NCBI RefSeq assembly: GCF_900101385.1
Contig: NZ_FMZB01000001.1
Coordinates: forward strand, 186,001 to 250,000
Source: Terribacillus halophilus
GTDB taxonomy: Bacteria; Bacillota; Bacilli; Bacillales; Amphibacillaceae
DNA length: 64,000 nucleotides
Reading direction: 5' to 3'
Shown: one piece after another, positions 19,284 to 28,546 of the stretch
Layout of the letters: each line of letters opens with the position of its first letter
Position numbering within the stretch: the first letter of the stretch is position 1
Made by a program: the position numbers and the translations under genes
The notes under the pieces: generated by a model
Database searches by the model: none
What the model saw: the letters and a program-made list of their open reading frames with translations, nothing else
Told to the model about the DNA's origin: nothing

Positions 19284-20145
19284 GCAGCCGACCATAATGG
19301 AAGCGATGCAGGAGGCCATGGCATATTTACAAGCTCATAAGCGTGAAGATAGGGTGGCAGAGCATTTACTCTTATTCCATCTTGGAATCGATAAGACACA
19401 GCTTTTGATGAATATGAGGGAATCCATGGATCCTGTCCTCTATGCTGCTTTCCGAAAAGATATCGAAGAACACGCTAAAACAGGCATCCCGCTGCAGCAT
19501 CTGACAGGAGAGGAAGAATTCCTTGGCAGACGCTATTATGTGAATCGCGATGTGCTCATTCCCAGGCCGGAAACCGAAGAGCTGGTTCTGGGTGTGGAAG
19601 CAATGATCAAAAAGCATCTTGCCGAACGGGATTTGACCATTGCCGATATCGGGACGGGAAGCGGAATCATCGCCACTTCTTTGAAGCTTGCTTTTCCGGA
19701 AGCTACCGTCATTGCCACGGACATTTCCGAGCGTGCTTTGCTGATTGCAAAGAGCAACAGCCGTACGTTGGGCGCTGACCTTACTTTGAGGCTTGGCAGT
19801 TATCTGGAGCCGATTCTGCAGCTTGGCAAACGCGTCAATGTGGTCGTTTCCAATCCCCCTTATATCGATGAGGCGGACAAAGAGCATATGACAGACACGG
19901 TGAAAAACTTTGATCCGAGTCTTGCTTTGTTTGCAGACGACAATGGGCTTGCTGCTTACAAGGAAATCATCGCCGCTTTACCGGAAGTACTTGCTTTTCC
20001 GGCAGTTGCAGCCTTTGAAATCGGCTGGCAGCAAGGAGCACAGGTGCGCGATTTGTTACTGGCGACGTTTCCAACAGCGGAAGTGGAAGTAAGGCAGGAT
20101 ATCAATGGCAAGGATCGTATGGTGTTTGCTTGGATATGTGAATGA
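19264..20145 (+). CDS. prmC: release factor glutamine methyltransferase
   Basis: PrmC methylates the glutamine of the GGQ motif in RF1 and RF2 using S-adenosylmethionine. The 293 residues have an N-terminal helical substrate-binding domain, then a Rossmann methyltransferase fold with [11 protein letters not shown] (about 125) and the N5-glutamine signature VSNPPYID (about 196). The C-terminal DINGKDRMV is conserved. The start is uncertain: TTG 19264 gives a 20-base overlap with prfA and has only a weak AGCAGG upstream; ATG 19297, eleven codons later, aligns equally well with B. subtilis PrmC but is far from a GGAG. Translational coupling to prfA is clear in either case. Confidence 0.94.
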   Translation: MSKSENKQPTIMEAMQEAMAYLQAHKREDRVAEHLLLFHLGIDKTQLLMNMRESMDPVLYAAFRKDIEEHAKTGIPLQHLTGEEEFLGRRYYVNRDVLIPRPETEELVLGVEAMIKKHLAERDLTIADIGTGSGIIATSLKLAFPEATVIATDISERALLIAKSNSRTLGADLTLRLGSYLEPILQLGKRVNVVVSNPPYIDEADKEHMTDTVKNFDPSLALFADDNGLAAYKEIIAALPEVLAFPAVAAFEIGWQQGAQVRDLLLATFPTAEVEVRQDINGKDRMVFAWICE

Positions 20146-20173
20146 GAACTGTGCGCAGCACGGTTCTTTTTTT
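20145..20173 (+). terminator. terminator after prfA-prmC
   Basis: AGAACTGTGC pairs with GCACGGTTCT (one wobble pair) around a GCA loop, followed by seven T. Confidence 0.85.
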
Positions 20174-20326
20174 ATGGGAAAATGTAGAGGGGCATATGTG
20201 TATTGTGATTTTTAGAACGACGTCATATAGTTTAAGATTTGTCCATTTCATTGCATATAGTTAATACCATGAGAAAAGTCCTTCGCATTGTTTTTTATAA
20301 TTCACGAATTAAGAAAACATAGAGAT

Positions 20327-20361
20327 AAAAGACTATTTTTTTGAAAAAAATGGTCTTTTTT
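20327..20361. terminator. second, bidirectional terminator-like hairpin
   Basis: AAAAGAC and GTCTTTT flank a T7/A7 inner stem, followed by TTTTTTCTTT. No gene ends directly before it, so its client is unclear. Confidence 0.6.
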
Positions 20362-20368
20362 CTTTGCT

Positions 20369-20407
20369 TTGATGGTAAAATTGGCATGAATTATATTTAA
20401 CCATCAA
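20369..20407 (+). promoter_or_regulatory. promoter embraced by an 8-bp inverted repeat
   Basis: TTGATG (20369-20374), 17 bases, TATATT (20392-20397) form a sigma-A promoter. TTGATGGT at 20369-20376 and ACCATCAA at 20400-20407 are perfect inverted copies, one over the -35 and one at the start site, with centres 31 bp apart (three helical turns). This looks like an operator. Confidence 0.5.
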
Positions 20408-20419
20408 GGAGAGACACGA

Positions 20420-21112
20420 ATGAAATTTCTTAAGAAAAACTGGAAGTATGTCTTGACGGCCGCTGTTGCACTTATTATTGGATTATTGTTTGGGCCTACT
20501 CAAGGTCAGCTTGACGAAGTTAATGCTGAATCAACGAACTTGGAGAAAAAGTTAACGACCGAAACCGATACCGTAGCTAGTCTTAAAAAGGAAAACGAAG
20601 ACCTGCAAGCAAAAGTAGATGAAGCAGCTCCTTGGTTCAAGTTATCTGATGAAGAGAAAAAGCAGAAAGAGGCAGAAGCTAAGGAAGCTGAAGAAAAACG
20701 TAAAGCAGAAGAGAAAGCTAAAGAAGAAGCAGAAGCTAAGAAGAAAGCCGAAGAAGAGGCTAAGGAAAAAGCGGAAGCTGAAGCGAAAGAGAAACAGGGA
20801 TACGATACGGGGATTACATATGATCAACTGGCTAGAACACCGGATGATTATGTTGGTGAAAAAGTGAAATTCAGTGGTAAAGTAGTCCAGGTTATGGAAG
20901 GTGACGGAATCACTCAAATTAGATTTGCGGTTGGGGATGACTACGATACAATCCTTCTAGGAGAATTTGATGCTTCTGTTGTAGATTCAAGAGTTCTTGA
21001 AGATGATGAACTTACAATCTATGGTACATCAGGTGGTGTAATTACTTACGAGTCTACAATGGGTGGTAATATCACTATTCCAAGTATGGCTATTGATAAA
21101 ATCGATCAATAA
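20420..21112 (+). CDS. membrane-anchored coiled-coil protein with C-terminal OB-like domain, function unknown
   Basis: The 230 residues comprise one membrane helix near the N-terminus (about 10-27), a first coiled segment (about 30-70), a highly charged Lys/Glu/Ala helix (about 75-125, almost only K, E and A) and a C-terminal beta-rich domain (about 130-230) starting YDQLARTPDDYVGEKV. Such a KVKFxGKVVQV domain occurs in many Firmicute surface or toxin-associated proteins and is probably OB-fold; none has a firm function. The long charged helix would hold the domain away from the membrane, most likely outside the cell. It is not in the B. subtilis gene order here (prmC, ywkF, spoIIR), so it is probably an accessory insertion. 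AGGAG sits eight bases before ATG. Confidence 0.75.
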   Translation: MKFLKKNWKYVLTAAVALIIGLLFGPTQGQLDEVNAESTNLEKKLTTETDTVASLKKENEDLQAKVDEAAPWFKLSDEEKKQKEAEAKEAEEKRKAEEKAKEEAEAKKKAEEEAKEKAEAEAKEKQGYDTGITYDQLARTPDDYVGEKVKFSGKVVQVMEGDGITQIRFAVGDDYDTILLGEFDASVVDSRVLEDDELTIYGTSGGVITYESTMGGNITIPSMAIDKIDQ

Positions 21113-21163
21113 ATTAGCCTGTGAAAGATACACTTTTTGAAAAGGTTAGGCAGTAGAAAGCGG

Positions 21164-21200
21164 AAGGTGATTCCTGTATAAAACAGGGGTCACCTTTTTT
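21164..21200 (+). terminator. terminator after the coiled-coil protein gene
   Basis: AAGGTGA..CCTGT pairs with ACAGG..TCACCTT with one two-base internal mismatch, followed by TTTT. Further on, 21201-21435 contains only an imperfect palindrome (GGGTAA/TTACCC and CCCTGT/ACAGGG, 21237-21304) and no recognisable gene. Confidence 0.85.
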
Positions 21201-21435
21201 AGGTTCCAATAAGTATTGGTCACGGTTTTATCTCTGAGGGGTAACTCTTTCCCTGTTCTCCACCTTCGCCGTATGCGATCGTCTTTTTACAGGGCTGATT
21301 ACCCAAGAACCAAATGAGGATGTCCCTATTGTAATAATTCCTTAATGTAGTTTAAATAAAACTAGATTCATAGGTTTAAATCTCCTCCATCTGTTCATAC
21401 TGGTACCATCACACAAAAGGAATGAGGTACCAAAT

Positions 21436-22062
21436 ATGAAGAAGCTTTGTTTTTCTCTGACTGCAATCTTTCTATTATTTTTATATATATTCTATCCGGG
21501 AAATGGTACAGAGGCTCAAGTGAGCAATGATTCCCAAGCAGTGAAAGAAATACCCGATGAAGCAATCCGTCTACGGATCCTGGCTAATAGTAATTCCGAT
21601 GATGATCAAGATCTGAAGCGTCTCATTCGGGATGAAGTGAATGCACAGATCAATAGCTGGGTGAAGGATATTGCAGATATCGAGGAGGCCCGTACGCTCA
21701 TTGAAGAACAGCTTCCCGAAATCAGGAAGACTGTCGCCAGGGTGTTGAATGAAGAAGGAAAAGCTCAAGGGTTCCAAGTGGAATATAGTGATAAGATTTC
21801 TTTTCCGGCGAAGCTTTACGGTTCTTATCTGTATCCGGCAGGTCAATATGAAGCTGTATTGATCACGCTTGGAGAAGGTGAAGGCGAAAACTGGTGGTGT
21901 GTGCTGTTTCCGCCACTCTGCTTTTTGGATTTCTCAAGCGGTACAAGTGTAGCAGAGGCTGAGGAAAATGCCGATGCTGAGCCTGTGGAAGTAGCCTCGG
22001 AAGAGCCACCTGAAGAAGGGAAACCAAAGGTGAAGTTTTTTCTATTAGAATGGTTCAGCTAG
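21436..22062 (+). CDS. spoIIR: stage II sporulation protein R
   Basis: SpoIIR is made in the forespore under sigma-F, secreted across the septum, and triggers SpoIIGA to process pro-sigma-E in the mother cell. The 208 residues start with a signal peptide (about 1-20, LCFSLTAIFLLFLYIF) and contain the hallmark IPDEAIRLRILANSNS (about 40-55) plus a C-terminal domain with WWCVLFPPLCFLD. An acidic, low-complexity segment (about 172-198) precedes the last residues. Position between prmC and the ywlB-ywlC genes is conserved. A GTTTA (21350) and GGTTTAAAT (21373) resemble sigma-F elements, but the spacing (18) is too long to annotate a promoter. Confidence 0.93.
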   Translation: MKKLCFSLTAIFLLFLYIFYPGNGTEAQVSNDSQAVKEIPDEAIRLRILANSNSDDDQDLKRLIRDEVNAQINSWVKDIADIEEARTLIEEQLPEIRKTVARVLNEEGKAQGFQVEYSDKISFPAKLYGSYLYPAGQYEAVLITLGEGEGENWWCVLFPPLCFLDFSSGTSVAEAEENADAEPVEVASEEPPEEGKPKVKFFLLEWFS

Positions 22063-22125
22063 ACTCATATCGTGTTCCTTTCGTTCATATAATCTATCAA
22101 CTAGAAGTAGACGGGAGGAATTTTT

Positions 22126-22494
22126 ATGCAGTTAATACCCGCTCAAGCGTTTGAGCTTTCCGAACTGGATGCTTTTTTCGATAACAGTCTGCCACGTTGG
22201 AAGGTGGAGCAGCAGAAACTCTATGAAGAAGGCTATATCATAGAAACAGAGCAAGGATGGCGAGCTTTTTTCTGTCTGGAGCAGCAGGACAAAGCAGTCC
22301 GAATCCATTCCATGTACGTCAAGCCGCCAGCAAACGGGAGCATCATTTTGACTTGCATGGAGCTTGCCAGCATGGAAGCGAGGAGGCGCGAAGCGAGCAG
22401 TTTACGGCTGATCAGCCATCATGAAACACTGGATCAGCTGATGGCCTTATACGGTTTTGAAGCCAAGCAAGGCTGGTGGGAGAAAACGCTCTGA
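22126..22494 (+). CDS. ywlB: GNAT-like protein at the ywlB position
   Basis: A 122-residue soluble protein with alternating helices and strands. The layout (a strand pair with WRAFFCLEQ, then VRIHSMYVKP, a Gly, and a helix MELASMEARRREAS) is that of a shortened acetyltransferase fold, although the Q/RxxGxG/A pyrophosphate loop of active GNATs is not evident. B. subtilis has the putative acetyltransferase ywlB in the same place, between spoIIR and ywlC, which supports the name. No substrate can be suggested. A GGGAGG site lies seven bases before the ATG. Confidence 0.6.
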   Translation: MQLIPAQAFELSELDAFFDNSLPRWKVEQQKLYEEGYIIETEQGWRAFFCLEQQDKAVRIHSMYVKPPANGSIILTCMELASMEARRREASSLRLISHHETLDQLMALYGFEAKQGWWEKTL

Positions 22495-22565
22495 CATTGG
22501 GGAATGGTGTTCCTTGTGGTATCATAGCTCTTAGTGATATTTAGCAGAAGGAGCATCTGATCCAT

Positions 22566-23582
22566 ATGGAAACGAAGCACTGGACTGTTTCACAGCAGTC
22601 TTTCGATACAAACGTGATGGAGGAGGCAGCGGCCCTCCTTAGAAAAGGGGAAGCTGTCGCTTTTCCGACAGAGACCGTTTATGGCCTTGGCGCTGATGCG
22701 ACAAATCAACAAGCTGTCCGGAAAATATTCGAAGCCAAAGGACGTCCATCTGATAATCCGCTCATCGTCCATGTAGCGGATAAAGAACAGCTGAAGGATC
22801 TTGTCGACGACGTTCCAGAAGTTGCTTATAAGCTTTTGGAAGCGTTCAGTCCAGGTCCGATTACAATCATTTTGAAGAGTAAGGGCAGAGTGGCGCCGAA
22901 TGTCAGCGCTGGATTGGATTCCATCGGTATCCGGATACCAAGTCACCCAGTCGGCTTGCGCCTTTTGCAAGAAGTGGCTTTGCCGATTGCTGCCCCAAGT
23001 GCGAATATTTCGGGCAGGCCGAGCCCGACAAAAGCGGAGCATGTGACCCATGACTTGGATGGAAGAATTGCCGGGATCATGGATGGTGGCCCGACTGGTA
23101 TCGGCTTGGAATCTACCGTGATTGACTGCACGGAAGCAGTGCCGGTCATTCTCCGACCAGGCGGCGTAACAGCCGAAGCAATTCAAGACGTGATCGGGAC
23201 GGTGATGGTAGATCCGGGACTAGCTAAAGGGGAGAAGGAGAAACCGAAAGCCCCCGGTATGAAATATACACATTATGCGCCCGAAGCGCCGCTATATCTG
23301 GTGGAGGAAAATATGGTGCTGCATGCAAACAAGCTTAGCGAAGCAGGTGAGAAGGTTGGCATCATTGCGACAGAGGAGCTTGCACAGACGCTACAGGACA
23401 AGCATGTTCAAGTCTGTGGATCAAGACAGGATCTTTCCACTGTGGCGGAACATCTGTATGATGCACTCCGACATTTCAAAAAATCGGATGTATCGGTAAT
23501 ACTTTGTGAAAGTTTCGAAAAGACAGGAGTCGGAGCAGCTATAATGAATAGACTGGAAAAGGCCGCGACAGGATGGATTTAA
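22566..23582 (+). CDS. ywlC: L-threonylcarbamoyladenylate synthase
   Basis: This Sua5/YrdC enzyme makes threonylcarbamoyl-AMP from threonine, bicarbonate and ATP for the t6A modification of tRNAs reading ANN codons. The 338 residues hold a YrdC domain (about 15-205) with AFPTETVYGLGADA, FEAKGRPSDNPLI and the SANISGRPSPT loop, then the Sua5 C-terminal Rossmann-like domain (about 235-338). The PGMKYTHYAP linker between them is conserved. The order spoIIR, ywlB, ywlC is as in B. subtilis. AAGGAG lies about 12 bases upstream, a rather long spacing, but no other start fits the family better. Confidence 0.95.
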   Translation: METKHWTVSQQSFDTNVMEEAAALLRKGEAVAFPTETVYGLGADATNQQAVRKIFEAKGRPSDNPLIVHVADKEQLKDLVDDVPEVAYKLLEAFSPGPITIILKSKGRVAPNVSAGLDSIGIRIPSHPVGLRLLQEVALPIAAPSANISGRPSPTKAEHVTHDLDGRIAGIMDGGPTGIGLESTVIDCTEAVPVILRPGGVTAEAIQDVIGTVMVDPGLAKGEKEKPKAPGMKYTHYAPEAPLYLVEENMVLHANKLSEAGEKVGIIATEELAQTLQDKHVQVCGSRQDLSTVAEHLYDALRHFKKSDVSVILCESFEKTGVGAAIMNRLEKAATGWI

Positions 23583-23587
23583 GCGGA

Positions 23588-23622
23588 AAGGAACGTACCG
23601 GATGGTATCGTTCCTTTTTTTA
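23588..23622. terminator. bidirectional terminator after ywlC
   Basis: AAGGAACG and CGTTCCTT with an inner TACC/GGTA stem, flanked by T and A tracts; shared by ywlC (+) and the convergent membrane-protein gene (-). Confidence 0.8.
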
Positions 23623-24120
23623 TTCCAGCACAATGAGCGAGAGGATGTATTGAGTCTCCGGCAAATACGTGATTTGTACAGTTTGCCCTGTCATATCCTG
23701 GTCATATAAGTACTGGAAAGATTCATATTGTTCGTTGCCATCTTTAGTATCGACCCCTATTGTCTGTCCGATATTTTTATAATGTTCCCCATCGGATATA
23801 TAGGTTACAGTTCCTCTTGCTGTCTCAAATGACTTATTGGCATAATGACTGATATCCATTACATCGGAGGCAGTGAAAGAAAAGCATATTCCCGCTCCAA
23901 GCGCCACCCCAGCACATATGGCTAGCGTCTTCCATTGCCGCTCAAGGCAAGTCTTTATCGATGCCCAAATGCCAAAACAGGTGATGGGCAGTAATACCAA
24001 ATAAGGTATGAAGATGGTCGAGTAGAGGAAGAGATGAATATTATTCCGATATAGAAAGAAGATTGCGCTTAAAAGATAAAATAACATGATGCTTATCAAC
24101 GCGGCTATTTTCCAAACCAA
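23620..24120 (-). CDS. unrecognised membrane protein
   Basis: The 166 residues contain three probable membrane helices (about 4-24, 29-54, 65-85) followed by a C-terminal soluble domain of about 80 residues with Tyr-rich strands (TVTYISDGEHYKNIG, VQITYLPETQYILSLIVLE). The C-terminal part resembles the small beta domain that often follows helices in Bacillus membrane proteins of unknown role. The start is TTG with a textbook AGGAGG nine bases upstream; an in-frame stop immediately precedes it. It is transcribed against its neighbours and occupies the place where B. subtilis carries the manganese exporter mntP (ywlD), but it is not MntP-like. I do not recognise the family. Confidence 0.7.
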   Translation of the reverse strand: MVWKIAALISIMLFYLLSAIFFLYRNNIHLFLYSTIFIPYLVLLPITCFGIWASIKTCLERQWKTLAICAGVALGAGICFSFTASDVMDISHYANKSFETARGTVTYISDGEHYKNIGQTIGVDTKDGNEQYESFQYLYDQDMTGQTVQITYLPETQYILSLIVLE

Positions 24121-24247
24121 TCATCATCACCTCCTGTAGTCTATTCTATTACGGCTTGACGGCAATAAGGTTCCATTCCCCATGTAAGAAATTCTCTCCT
24201 GTTGTATACTACTAGTAGCACCATTTTAGAAGCAAGGAGATATTTGG

Positions 24248-24853
24248 ATGAAACTATTACTTGTTTGTACTGGCAATACGTGCAGAAGCCCGATGGCCGA
24301 AGCACTTGTACGGAAACGGCTTCCGCAGGTGGAGGTGCAGTCAGCTGGTATATTCGCACATGATGGATCACCTGCCTCTCATCAGGCAGTGACAGTCATG
24401 CAGGAGGCGGGGGTGCTGTTCAATCACCAATCCAAACCTGCTACGAAAGAACGTGTCGATTGGGCGGATTTGATCCTGACGATGACAGAACAGCATAAGC
24501 AGTTATTGCTGGAACAATATCCGCATGCTGCCGGAAAACTGTATACATTGCCCGAATATGCTTCCCAGGAGGCAGCAGCCTCCTGGAAATCGCTACAGGA
24601 AGCTTATGCAGACTTGGAAACGAAGCGAGTGCGGTTCGCCAGCAGTTATCAAGGGGATCCCGATCGTTTCCAGAGTGAATTCATGCAATCCCATCAGCGA
24701 GAGATCCAGCATATCCAGGAGCTGGAGGCAGGTATGCCGGCTGCGGATATCATGGATCCTTTCGGACGTTCTGTAGAAGTTTATCGGAACACGCTGAAGG
24801 AATTGGAATTCTATGTTGATAAATTGGCAGAAAAGATTCACAATGAGAAGTAG
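24248..24853 (+). CDS. ywlE: protein-arginine phosphatase YwlE, with an internal insertion
   Basis: YwlE removes phosphate from arginine residues phosphorylated by McsB, reversing the mark for ClpCP degradation. It has the low-molecular-weight phosphatase fold: the P loop CTGNTCRS with nucleophile Cys7, Thr11 (the residue that selects phosphoarginine) and Arg13, and the general-acid Asp in DPFG (about 170). At 201 residues it is about 50 longer than the B. subtilis enzyme; the extra block (about 106-165) is charged and helical and lies between LPEYA and DPFG, just before the acid loop. The active-site residues are intact, so activity is expected. Confidence 0.92.
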   Translation: MKLLLVCTGNTCRSPMAEALVRKRLPQVEVQSAGIFAHDGSPASHQAVTVMQEAGVLFNHQSKPATKERVDWADLILTMTEQHKQLLLEQYPHAAGKLYTLPEYASQEAAASWKSLQEAYADLETKRVRFASSYQGDPDRFQSEFMQSHQREIQHIQELEAGMPAADIMDPFGRSVEVYRNTLKELEFYVDKLAEKIHNEK

Positions 24854-24902
24854 GTAAAAAGACTCTCATACCAAAATATCAGCATGGATGGTGGATTATG
24901 TC

Positions 24903-26279
24903 ATGAAGAGCTTCAGTCTGCGTTTCAAACTGGCGATTTTCGCCACAGTTTTGGCATTGGTGACATATAGTGTGAGCGGAGTGTTCATCTATATCGTACA
25001 CCCCTTTGTACAGCAGTATTGGGATGTTGCAGCACCAGTGCTCGTTATCGGCACATTGTTTCTCGGTGTCTTGTGGACCGGGATACTGGCCTTTTCTGCA
25101 GCGCGTTTCATCACGAAACCATTAAAGGATTTGGAGAAGGTTGCAACAAAGGCGGCGGATGGCAGCTTGGATGAAGAATGGGAGGTTATCCCTTCCAACG
25201 ATGAGATTGGTGCACTGACAAGCGCATTTCAAAAAATGCTGCATAATCTGAAATCGATGATAAGTGACATCGATGCGAATGCAAAAGCAAATGATCAGTA
25301 TGCCAAACAGATTCAAAACGAGACATTGACAGCTTCTGAAAAAGTAGTCGAGATCGATGAGATCATGCAGACGATGGCCGAGGGAGCTCAGACTACTTCC
25401 GGGGCGGTCGGCAGTATTGTTCAGTCTCTGGACAACGCGACGGCTTTATCCGAAGATGTACGGACAAAAGCGGATCAATCACAGGACTTATCCAATGGGA
25501 TGGTCGTAAAATTACACAGCTCACAGACTGTGGTGATGGATTTGGTGCATGGTATTCAGCGTATTGCCGAGAAACAGGAGCATTCGATCGGGAATGTGAA
25601 GCAGCTGGAAAATAATGCGTCACAAATCGAGCAGATTATCCGCTTTGTCAGTGACATAGCAGAACAAACGAATTTGCTTGCGCTCAATGCATCCATCGAG
25701 GCCGCACGTGCAGGTGAGCAAGGGCGGGGCTTCGCGGTAGTGGCGGATGAAGTACGGAAACTCGCCGATGAAAGCAGGCAGGCAGCACAGGACATTTCCG
25801 TTAACATCAAGGAAATCCAGCAGAATATTGGACAGGTCGTCACGGAGATCGACGAGCAATTGGCACTTGCGCGAAGTGAAGCAGAAAAAGGCTCCGAAAG
25901 CAGTGTCGTCATGGAAGAAATGACAACAGCCATCGCGCAGGTAGTTGCATCGATTCAGGAAATCGGCAAGCTCACCCAGCAGCAACGGGAAGAGATTGCC
26001 TCAGTTACGGATCAGTCCAAAGGCGTCGCGCAACTGGCTGAGCAAGCATCGGCAGGAGCGCAGGAGGTAAGTGCATCCGTGCAGGATCAAGCCTCCGTTA
26101 TGCATAACCTGGAACAATTATCAGCATCGCTTGAGGAACAGGCAGGCAAACTGAGAGATCAGATGAAACAGTTCCAGCTAACAAAACAAACATCCGTACA
26201 ACATGCGGAATTCGGAAAGAAGGATGAACAAAATGAAAGTGATTCTGACATCGGACCACGGTGGAGTAAATCTTCGTAA
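24903..26279 (+). CDS. methyl-accepting chemotaxis protein without extracellular sensor domain
   Basis: The 458 residues have a basic N-terminus, two membrane helices (about 8-29 and 40-66) separated by only about ten residues, a HAMP domain (about 66-118) and a signalling domain with the conserved hairpin tip [32 protein letters not shown]-type sequence (about 258-290). With no periplasmic ligand domain it may sense through the membrane or cytoplasm. The ATG at 24903 is preferred (GGTGGA seven bases upstream) over ATG 24888. Its last 15 codons run into rpiB by 47 bases in another frame. B. subtilis has no chemoreceptor here, so it is probably an insertion between ywlE and rpiB. Confidence 0.9.
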   Translation: MKSFSLRFKLAIFATVLALVTYSVSGVFIYIVHPFVQQYWDVAAPVLVIGTLFLGVLWTGILAFSAARFITKPLKDLEKVATKAADGSLDEEWEVIPSNDEIGALTSAFQKMLHNLKSMISDIDANAKANDQYAKQIQNETLTASEKVVEIDEIMQTMAEGAQTTSGAVGSIVQSLDNATALSEDVRTKADQSQDLSNGMVVKLHSSQTVVMDLVHGIQRIAEKQEHSIGNVKQLENNASQIEQIIRFVSDIAEQTNLLALNASIEAARAGEQGRGFAVVADEVRKLADESRQAAQDISVNIKEIQQNIGQVVTEIDEQLALARSEAEKGSESSVVMEEMTTAIAQVVASIQEIGKLTQQQREEIASVTDQSKGVAQLAEQASAGAQEVSASVQDQASVMHNLEQLSASLEEQAGKLRDQMKQFQLTKQTSVQHAEFGKKDEQNESDSDIGPRWSKSS

Positions 26280-26673
26280 GGAAATTGCAGATCTTCTGAC
26301 AGAGTTGAATATTGAGTTTGTGGATACAGGTTGTGATTGTGAAGGCTCTGTCGACTATCCTGATTATGGAATCCCGGCAGCGGAGCGAGTTGCAAACGGT
26401 GAATTCGATCGTGGTATCCTCATTTGCGGTACAGGTATCGGTATGAGTATTTCGGCAAACAAAGTACCAGGCATCCGGGCAGCGCTCGTACACGATGTGT
26501 TTAGTGCCAAAGCAACCCGCGAACACAATGACAGCAACATGCTGGCAATGGGTGAACGAGTAATCGGGCCAGGTTTGGCACGCGAAATTGTTCAAACATG
26601 GCTTGGAACGGAATTTACGGCAGGACGTCACCAGAACCGTGTGAACAAAATCACGGAATACGAAAACAAGTAA
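26233..26673 (+). CDS. rpiB: ribose 5-phosphate isomerase B (YwlF)
   Basis: RpiB interconverts ribose 5-phosphate and ribulose 5-phosphate. The 146 residues start [15 protein letters not shown], have the catalytic Cys in [16 protein letters not shown] (about 66) and the [14 protein letters not shown] segment carrying the substrate-binding His/Asn. The ATG at 26233 is eight bases from AAGGA; alternatives at 26203 and 26224 would add residues absent from the family. The first 47 bases of the gene overlap the end of the chemoreceptor gene in another frame. Confidence 0.95.
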   Translation: MKVILTSDHGGVNLRKEIADLLTELNIEFVDTGCDCEGSVDYPDYGIPAAERVANGEFDRGILICGTGIGMSISANKVPGIRAALVHDVFSAKATREHNDSNMLAMGERVIGPGLAREIVQTWLGTEFTAGRHQNRVNKITEYENK

Positions 26674-26687
26674 GAGCGAGGGTGTAC

Positions 26688-27227
26688 ATGGAAGCATTCG
26701 CAGATCACATCAACATTGTTGTAAGGGAGCTTGCATCATGTGGACATTTACATGAGGGAGACTTGTTCCTGGTAGGCTGTTCGACAAGTGAGATCGCCGG
26801 GGAGCGGATCGGCAGTGCAGGGAATATGGAAATTGCAGAACTGCTTTACCAGCAGCTGGAATGGCTGAAAAAAGAAACTGGCATAAATCTCGTATTTCAG
26901 TGCTGTGAACACTTAAATCGTGCTATTGTAGTAGAGAAGCATATCAGTCGGCAATACGGTTTGACCGAAGTTTCCGCGAAACCTGTTGCAAGAGCCGGTG
27001 GCAGCATGGCCGCCTGCGCCTATGAGCGATTCGAGAACCCAGTATTGGTCGAGGCTGTTCGGGCAGATTCCGGAATTGATATCGGGGAGACGATGATCGG
27101 GATGCATCTGAAGAATGTGGCAGTTCCATTCCGTCTCAAACAGCGATATATCGGTAGCGCCCGGATCAATACAGCCTATACAAGACCTAAACTGATCGGC
27201 GGCGTAAGGGCTGTGTACCCTGACTGA
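26688..27227 (+). CDS. ywlG: YwlG family protein (UPF0340/DUF436)
   Basis: The 179-residue protein belongs to the UPF0340 family, recognised from the conserved [25 protein letters not shown] and [11 protein letters not shown] segments and from its fixed position between rpiB and glyA. Two adjacent Cys (QCCEHLN) and the GCST loop suggest a small-molecule or metal site, but no activity is assigned. GAGGGTG precedes the ATG at 26688; the longer frame starting within rpiB is not used because it has no ribosome-binding site. Confidence 0.9.
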   Translation: MEAFADHINIVVRELASCGHLHEGDLFLVGCSTSEIAGERIGSAGNMEIAELLYQQLEWLKKETGINLVFQCCEHLNRAIVVEKHISRQYGLTEVSAKPVARAGGSMAACAYERFENPVLVEAVRADSGIDIGETMIGMHLKNVAVPFRLKQRYIGSARINTAYTRPKLIGGVRAVYPD

Positions 27228-27273
27228 CATCGGCTACGACATACATCAACAATACACGAGGAGGCATGTTTCG

Positions 27274-28509
27274 ATGAAACATATTCAAGCGAATGATCCA
27301 GAACTATTCCAAGCTATAGAAGACGAAAGAGGGCGCCAGCATGACAAAATCGAGCTGATTGCATCTGAGAACTTCGTATCACAAGCTGTCATGGAAGCGC
27401 AAGGCTCCGTACTTACGAACAAATATGCGGAGGGCTATCCAGGCCGCAGATATTATGGCGGTTGTGAATATGTTGATGTAGCAGAAAATCTCGCAATTAA
27501 CCGAGCAAAGGAAATCTTCGGTGCAGAGCATGTCAATGTACAGCCGCACTCCGGTGCACAGGCTAACATGGCAGTCTATTTCGCATTTTTGGAGCCAGGC
27601 GATACAGTTCTTGGTATGAATCTTAGTCATGGCGGCCATTTGACCCACGGCAGTCCGGTGAACTTCAGCGGTAAGCTGTATAACTTCACGGAATATGGTG
27701 TGGATCAGGAAACAGAGCAGCTTGACTACGATGTTGTACGTGCAAAAGCACTTGAAGTAAAGCCAAAGCTGATTGTAGCTGGAGCAAGTGCATATCCGCG
27801 TGAAATCGATTTTGCGAAATTCCGTGAAATCGCTGATGAAGTCGGTGCGTATCTTATGGTCGATATGGCGCATATTGCTGGTCTTGTGGCAGCGGGCGTA
27901 CACCAATCTCCAGTTCCTTATGCGGATGTTGTGACAACAACAACGCATAAAACATTGCGAGGACCACGCGGCGGTATGATCCTGACAAAAGAGAAGTACG
28001 CGAAACAGATCGATAAAGCTGTCTTCCCGGCAATGCAAGGCGGCCCGCTGATGCACGTCATCGCAGCGAAAGCAGTGAGTTTCAAAGAAATCCTGGATAA
28101 TGATTTCAAAGCTTATGCCCAGCAGATTGTGGATAACGCACAGCGTCTTGCAGAAGGTCTGACCAAAGAAGGTGTCCGTCTTGTTTCGGGCGGTACAGAC
28201 AACCACCTGCTTCTTCTTGATGTAAGCAAGCTGGGTCTTACAGGTAAAGACGCAGAGCATGCATTGGATGAAGTTGGTGTCACAACGAACAAAAACACGA
28301 TTCCATTTGATAAAGAAGGTCCATTCATCACAAGCGGCGTCCGGATTGGTACAGCAGCTGTCACTACCCGTGGCTTTAAGCTGGAGGAAATGGATGAGCT
28401 TGCCGGCATCATTGCTGATACATTGAAACATCATGATGATGAAGCTAAACTCAAAGCAGTGAAAGATCGCGTCGAAGCATTGGCTGATCGTTTCCCTCTT
28501 TATAAGTAA
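27274..28509 (+). CDS. glyA: serine hydroxymethyltransferase
   Basis: GlyA converts serine and tetrahydrofolate to glycine and 5,10-methylene-tetrahydrofolate, the main source of one-carbon units. The 411 residues have [13 protein letters not shown] (substrate site), HSGAQAN, the PLP lysine in [15 protein letters not shown] (about 226) and the C-terminal [12 protein letters not shown]. Length is typical. AGGAGG lies ten bases before the ATG. It precedes upp as in many bacilli, but the two are separated here by a terminator and a repeat array. Confidence 0.98.
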   Translation: MKHIQANDPELFQAIEDERGRQHDKIELIASENFVSQAVMEAQGSVLTNKYAEGYPGRRYYGGCEYVDVAENLAINRAKEIFGAEHVNVQPHSGAQANMAVYFAFLEPGDTVLGMNLSHGGHLTHGSPVNFSGKLYNFTEYGVDQETEQLDYDVVRAKALEVKPKLIVAGASAYPREIDFAKFREIADEVGAYLMVDMAHIAGLVAAGVHQSPVPYADVVTTTTHKTLRGPRGGMILTKEKYAKQIDKAVFPAMQGGPLMHVIAAKAVSFKEILDNDFKAYAQQIVDNAQRLAEGLTKEGVRLVSGGTDNHLLLLDVSKLGLTGKDAEHALDEVGVTTNKNTIPFDKEGPFITSGVRIGTAAVTTRGFKLEEMDELAGIIADTLKHHDDEAKLKAVKDRVEALADRFPLYK

Positions 28510-28514
28510 GAGAT

Positions 28515-28546
28515 AAAAGACAGTCGCATGAGCGGCTGTCTTTTTT
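28515..28546 (+). terminator. terminator after glyA
   Basis: AAAAGACAGTCGC pairs with GCGGCTGTCTTTT (one wobble) around an ATGA loop and ends in a T run. Confidence 0.9.

Noticed and set aside
20619-20917. Overlapping frames of Lys/Arg or Phe-rich sequence inside the coiled-coil gene
   Set aside because: They are frame-shifted readings of the Lys/Glu/Ala helix and have no start signals.
21350-21381. sigma-F promoter for spoIIR
   Set aside because: GTTTA and GGTTTAAAT resemble the elements, but the 18-base spacing and one key mismatch make it unreliable.
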